From contig CAMEIZ010000086.1 of the NCBI GenBank assembly GCA_945919165.1, positions 1-7,914 on the forward strand: a stretch of 7,914 nucleotides of DNA, read 5' to 3'. This document shows positions 5,936 to 7,914 of the stretch, piece after piece. The notes beneath the pieces were generated by a model. The model had not been told where the DNA came from, ran no database searches, and was given only the letters and a program-made list of their open reading frames with translations. Position 1 is the stretch's first letter; each line of letters begins with the position of its first letter. This DNA comes from an uncultured Traorella sp. GTDB lineage: Bacteria > Bacillota_I > Bacilli_A > Erysipelotrichales > Erysipelotrichaceae. Made by a program: the position numbers and the translations under genes.

Positions 5936-5952
5936 TTTACCTCTAAGGTTAA
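5936..5952. promoter_or_regulatory. higBA operator 2 (downstream of the -10)
   Basis: TTTACC (5936-5941), 5-nt spacer, GGTTAA (5947-5952): an inverted repeat with one mismatch, sharing half-sites and spacer length with the copy at 5990-6008. It lies in the untranslated leader just after the predicted start of transcription and is a probable HigA site. Confidence 0.7.
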
Positions 5953-5956
5953 TTTA

Positions 5957-5985
5957 ATTATAGTCTAACTACTTCGATTTGTCAA
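5957..5985 (-). promoter_or_regulatory. Consensus promoter of higBA
   Basis: On the minus strand there is TTGACA (5980-5985), a 17-nt spacer and TATAAT (5957-5962), a perfect sigma-A consensus. Transcription would begin near 5950, about 35 nt before the toxin start. Two matching inverted repeats flank it, so this strong promoter is expected to be repressed by HigA or HigBA. Confidence 0.88.
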
Positions 5986-5989
5986 TAAC

Positions 5990-6008
5990 ATTTACCTATA
6001 AGGTAAAT
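5990..6008. promoter_or_regulatory. higBA operator 1 (upstream of the -35)
   Basis: ATTTACC (5990-5996), 5-nt spacer, GGTAAAT (6002-6008): a perfect 7-bp inverted repeat placed just above the -35. Its centre is 55 bp from that of the copy at 5936-5952, close to five helical turns, so two HigA dimers could sit on the same face around the promoter. Confidence 0.75.
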
Positions 6009-6115
6009 TTATACCCTAATATCAATATTGAAAGAAGTATCACATCATCCCCGTAATTTGTACCCAAATCAACATACATTGCTTGTTTTAACTCAGTACA
6101 TACTAGGATTCACTC

Positions 6116-7456
6116 TTAACTGTTTTTCTTTGACATCAATAAAACCGTCTCAACATGGCTGCTGTAAGGGAAAAGATCAAAAGGAAAAACTTCTTTTGCG
6201 GTATAGCCATGTTTTTTAAATTCCTGTAAATCACGGACTTGAGTGAGAGGATTGCAGGAAATATAAAGTATTTTTTTAGGTTTTAAATTGGCACAGGCAG
6301 CAATGAAAACGGGTGTACTTCCGCTTCTGGGCGGATCCATGATAATGATATCGGTTTTTGGTTTTTTTAGAGCCTCTTTTTTCATAAATGTTGTAGCGTC
6401 TTCATTTATAAAACGGGTATTCTGAATATGATTCATTTTCGCATTATTGATGGCATCAGTAATAGAACGCTGATTTATTTCAACACCAATAACCTGTTTA
6501 ACTTGATGAGCCAAAGACATACCAATTGTTCCAATACCACAATACATATCATATACAGTATCGTTAGGATGGGGATTGCATAGTTCTATGGCTTTCTGAT
6601 AGAGCAGTTCAGTTTGATCATGGTTGATCTGATAGAAAGTAGTAGCAGTCAGCTTGTAGGTACAGCCGCAAAGCTTGTCAACGATATAGCCTTTTCCATA
6701 GAGAACCTTTTCCTGATTTCCCAATACGACACTTGTTTTTCGTGGATTGATGTTCATAACAACAGTTGTAATCTCAGGTAGTTTTTCAATCATTTCTTTG
6801 ACGAAGTTAGAACTTCCTTTAAATGGTTTAGAAACAACAAGACAGACAAGTGTCTGATTCGTGGCAAAAGCTCGACGTATAAGTACATGACGGAATATAC
6901 CGCTTCCTTTATCTTCATCAAAAGGTTCTATTTTATAGGCAATTGCCAGTTTTTTAATGAATGCAAAAATCTGATTGGTGAAATTGTCATGGTTTAAACA
7001 GGTTTTGATATCTTCTACATAATGGCTGTTTTCCTGATAAAAACCAAACAAGACATCTTTTTTATTTTTCTGAAAGGTAAAGATGGCTTTATTGCGATAT
7101 TGTCTTGGATGTTTGGCTTCAACAAGAGGGTGAACATAGATATTTTCTTTAGAAAAAAGTGAAATCATCTGATTATACTTGAGTTGAACACTTGCCTGAT
7201 ATGTCATATGATTATATTGACAGCCTCCACAATTGATATGTGGGCAGTTATTTTGAATACGTAAGAGGGAAGGCTTAATGATTTGAATGATTTGAGCTAT
7301 ATAGCCTTCTTTGATTTTTTTGGTCAGTTGAATTTTGACTTGTTCTTTTTCAATACCACCACGCACAAAAACATGTGTTTGATTGATAAGACAATCACAG
7401 ATTCCTTCATGATTGCATCTTGGCAAGGTAATTTCATAAATATCATTCAGCTTCAT
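6116..7456 (-). CDS. 23S rRNA (uracil-C5)-methyltransferase, RlmD/RlmCD type
   Basis: This SAM-dependent enzyme makes 5-methyluridine in 23S rRNA (U1939 and/or U747 in E. coli numbering; which one cannot be read from sequence). The 446-aa length is normal. Parts in order: a TRAM-like RNA-binding domain (about 1-62); four cysteines of the RumA-type 4Fe-4S cluster (C71, C76, C79, C153); LNINPRKT-type central region (MNINPRKTSVVLG); SAM motif DMYCGIG (303-309); DPPRSG (374-379); ISCNP with the nucleophile Cys401; and HVE with the base Glu436. The start is the ATG at 7456, where the family begins; the longer frame from a TTG at 7537 would run into the opposite gene's start. No Shine-Dalgarno is visible, and the promoter at 7463-7491 suggests a leaderless message. 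No terminator was seen before higBA. Confidence 0.92.
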   Translation of the reverse strand: MKLNDIYEITLPRCNHEGICDCLINQTHVFVRGGIEKEQVKIQLTKKIKEGYIAQIIQIIKPSLLRIQNNCPHINCGGCQYNHMTYQASVQLKYNQMISLFSKENIYVHPLVEAKHPRQYRNKAIFTFQKNKKDVLFGFYQENSHYVEDIKTCLNHDNFTNQIFAFIKKLAIAYKIEPFDEDKGSGIFRHVLIRRAFATNQTLVCLVVSKPFKGSSNFVKEMIEKLPEITTVVMNINPRKTSVVLGNQEKVLYGKGYIVDKLCGCTYKLTATTFYQINHDQTELLYQKAIELCNPHPNDTVYDMYCGIGTIGMSLAHQVKQVIGVEINQRSITDAINNAKMNHIQNTRFINEDATTFMKKEALKKPKTDIIIMDPPRSGSTPVFIAACANLKPKKILYISCNPLTQVRDLQEFKKHGYTAKEVFPFDLFPYSSHVETVLLMSKKNS

Positions 7457-7462
7457 AGTTCC

Positions 7463-7491
7463 ATTGTAATGAAGTTTTTTAAGATTTACAA
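7463..7491 (-). promoter_or_regulatory. Promoter of the rRNA methyltransferase gene
   Basis: On the minus strand there is TTGTAA (7486-7491), a 17-nt spacer and TACAAT (7463-7468). The ATG begins at 7456, seven bases below the -10, which is where transcription would start, so no room remains for a leader. Confidence 0.55.
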
Positions 7492-7501
7492 GAGGAATTA
7501 T

Positions 7502-7509
7502 GGTAAAAT
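7502..7509 (+). promoter_or_regulatory. Candidate extended -10 for the peptidase gene
   Basis: TGGTAAAAT at 7501-7509 fits an extended -10 (TGnTAAAAT), with no good -35 at the usual distance. It would start transcription near 7516, shortly before the Shine-Dalgarno at 7523-7529. Evidence is weak. Confidence 0.35.
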
Positions 7510-7536
7510 AAAGGTAAATATGAGAGGTGGTATTCA

Positions 7537-7914
7537 ATGAGTCAATGGAAAGAAATAAGGCTTAATGAAATAAAAAATGTGAGAATCGGTCATGCGCAGG
7601 ATGAAGAACATGCGACAGGATGCAGTGTGATTATCTGTGAAAAAGCAGCACGTTGCGGTGTTGATGTACGAGGTGGAGGTCCTGCATCAAGAGAAACCGA
7701 TCTGTTAAAGCCGACAGCAAGCAATGACGGCATTCATGCATTGGTATTAAGCGGAGGCAGTGCTTATGGCCTTTCAGCAGCAGGCGGTGTTATGAAATAT
7801 TTAGAGGAGCATAAGATTGGATTAAAAGTTGGTAAATCTTTAGTTCCGATTGTTTGCTCTTCCTGTATCTTTGATTTGGGTTGTGTAGATGGTAGTGTAC
7901 GTCCAGATGAAGAT
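7537..7914 (+). CDS. P1 family peptidase (DmpA/S58 type), 5' part
   Basis: The frame is open from the ATG at 7537 to the window edge (126 codons, no stop), so the gene is cut by the window. The product reads VRIGHAQDEEHATGCSVIIC, then VDVRGGGPASRETDLLKP and HALVLSGGSAYGLSAAGGVMKYLEEH, the typical N-terminal region of the P1/DmpA family. These are N-terminal-nucleophile hydrolases that cut themselves into two chains and act as aminopeptidases or amidases on small peptides or amides; the autocleavage site is farther downstream and not visible here. GAGGTGG (7523-7529) serves as Shine-Dalgarno, 7 nt before the ATG. The gene is divergent from the rRNA methyltransferase across 80 bp. No signal peptide is seen, so a cytoplasmic site is likely. 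Confidence 0.92.
   Translation, partial: MSQWKEIRLNEIKNVRIGHAQDEEHATGCSVIICEKAARCGVDVRGGGPASRETDLLKPTASNDGIHALVLSGGSAYGLSAAGGVMKYLEEHKIGLKVGKSLVPIVCSSCIFDLGCVDGSVRPDED

Noticed and set aside
6009..6115. A terminator between the methyltransferase gene and the higBA promoter
   Set aside because: Only a tiny TCAATATTGA palindrome was found, with no T run; transcription from upstream may read into higBA.
6028..6219. A 63-codon plus-strand frame starting in the gap between higB and the rRNA methyltransferase gene
   Set aside because: Two thirds of it run antisense through the conserved C-terminus of the methyltransferase gene, there is no ribosome binding site, and no family was recognised in its first 30 residues.
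7283..7540. An 85-codon plus-strand frame ahead of the peptidase gene
   Set aside because: It is antisense to the N-terminal part of the methyltransferase gene, has poor protein-like composition and no ribosome binding site.

Overview
The window looks like a chromosomal piece of a low-GC Gram-positive bacterium. The supporting signs are AT-rich DNA with AT-rich third codon positions, AGGAGG-type ribosome binding sites with some GTG/TTG starts, sigma-A promoters of the TTGACA-17-TATAAT type, and U-tract terminators. The gene families present (Cys-rich KTR protein, small PspC protein, HigA-ImmA/IrrE, cluster-type 23S rRNA uracil methyltransferases) fit gut Firmicutes, perhaps the Erysipelotrichales/Clostridia side. 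That placement is inference from families, not a match to a named genome.

Left part (1-2950). A plus-strand MATE multidrug/Na+ antiporter gene meets a minus-strand membrane pair head-on: a one-TM hypothetical protein and a 71-aa PspC-domain protein. One bidirectional terminator separates them and contains the pspC stop codon. Upstream of the membrane pair is a TetR/AcrR regulator whose 3' end overlaps a 58-aa Cys-rich KTR zinc-ribbon gene by 41 nt. The TetR gene has a near-consensus promoter with a palindrome just below the -10, which suggests autorepression. A hairpin with a T run sits two bases before the Shine-Dalgarno of the hypothetical membrane gene, so it is either the TetR/KTR terminator or an attenuator.

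Middle part (2950-4540). This is the oddest stretch. Within about 1.2 kb on the minus strand lie pieces of four apparently unrelated genes joined end to end: the N-terminal half of a DUF6155-like protein, part of a HEAT-repeat-like protein, the central catalytic part of an RlmD/RlmCD-type RNA uracil methyltransferase, and the C-terminal tail of a GNAT acetyltransferase. The last three share one open frame of 310 codons. It lacks the TRAM domain, the Fe-S cysteines and the C-terminal HVE glutamate, so it is best read as a mosaic of gene remnants, although a new chimeric protein cannot be excluded. A 10-bp inverted repeat with an internal palindrome lies upstream.

Right part (4540-7914). A higBA toxin-antitoxin operon (toxin first, antitoxin fused to an ImmA/IrrE-type zinc peptidase domain) is driven by a perfect consensus promoter with one 17-bp TTTACC-N5-GGTAAA-type operator on each side. 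Upstream on the same strand is a full-length 23S rRNA m5U methyltransferase gene whose promoter would place transcription initiation at the A of its ATG. Divergent from it is the 5' part of a P1/DmpA-family peptidase gene, cut by the window edge.

No tRNA, rRNA, CRISPR array or intact insertion sequence was seen. The most notable points are the four-piece mosaic, the dual-operator higBA control region and the possible attenuator before the small envelope operon.
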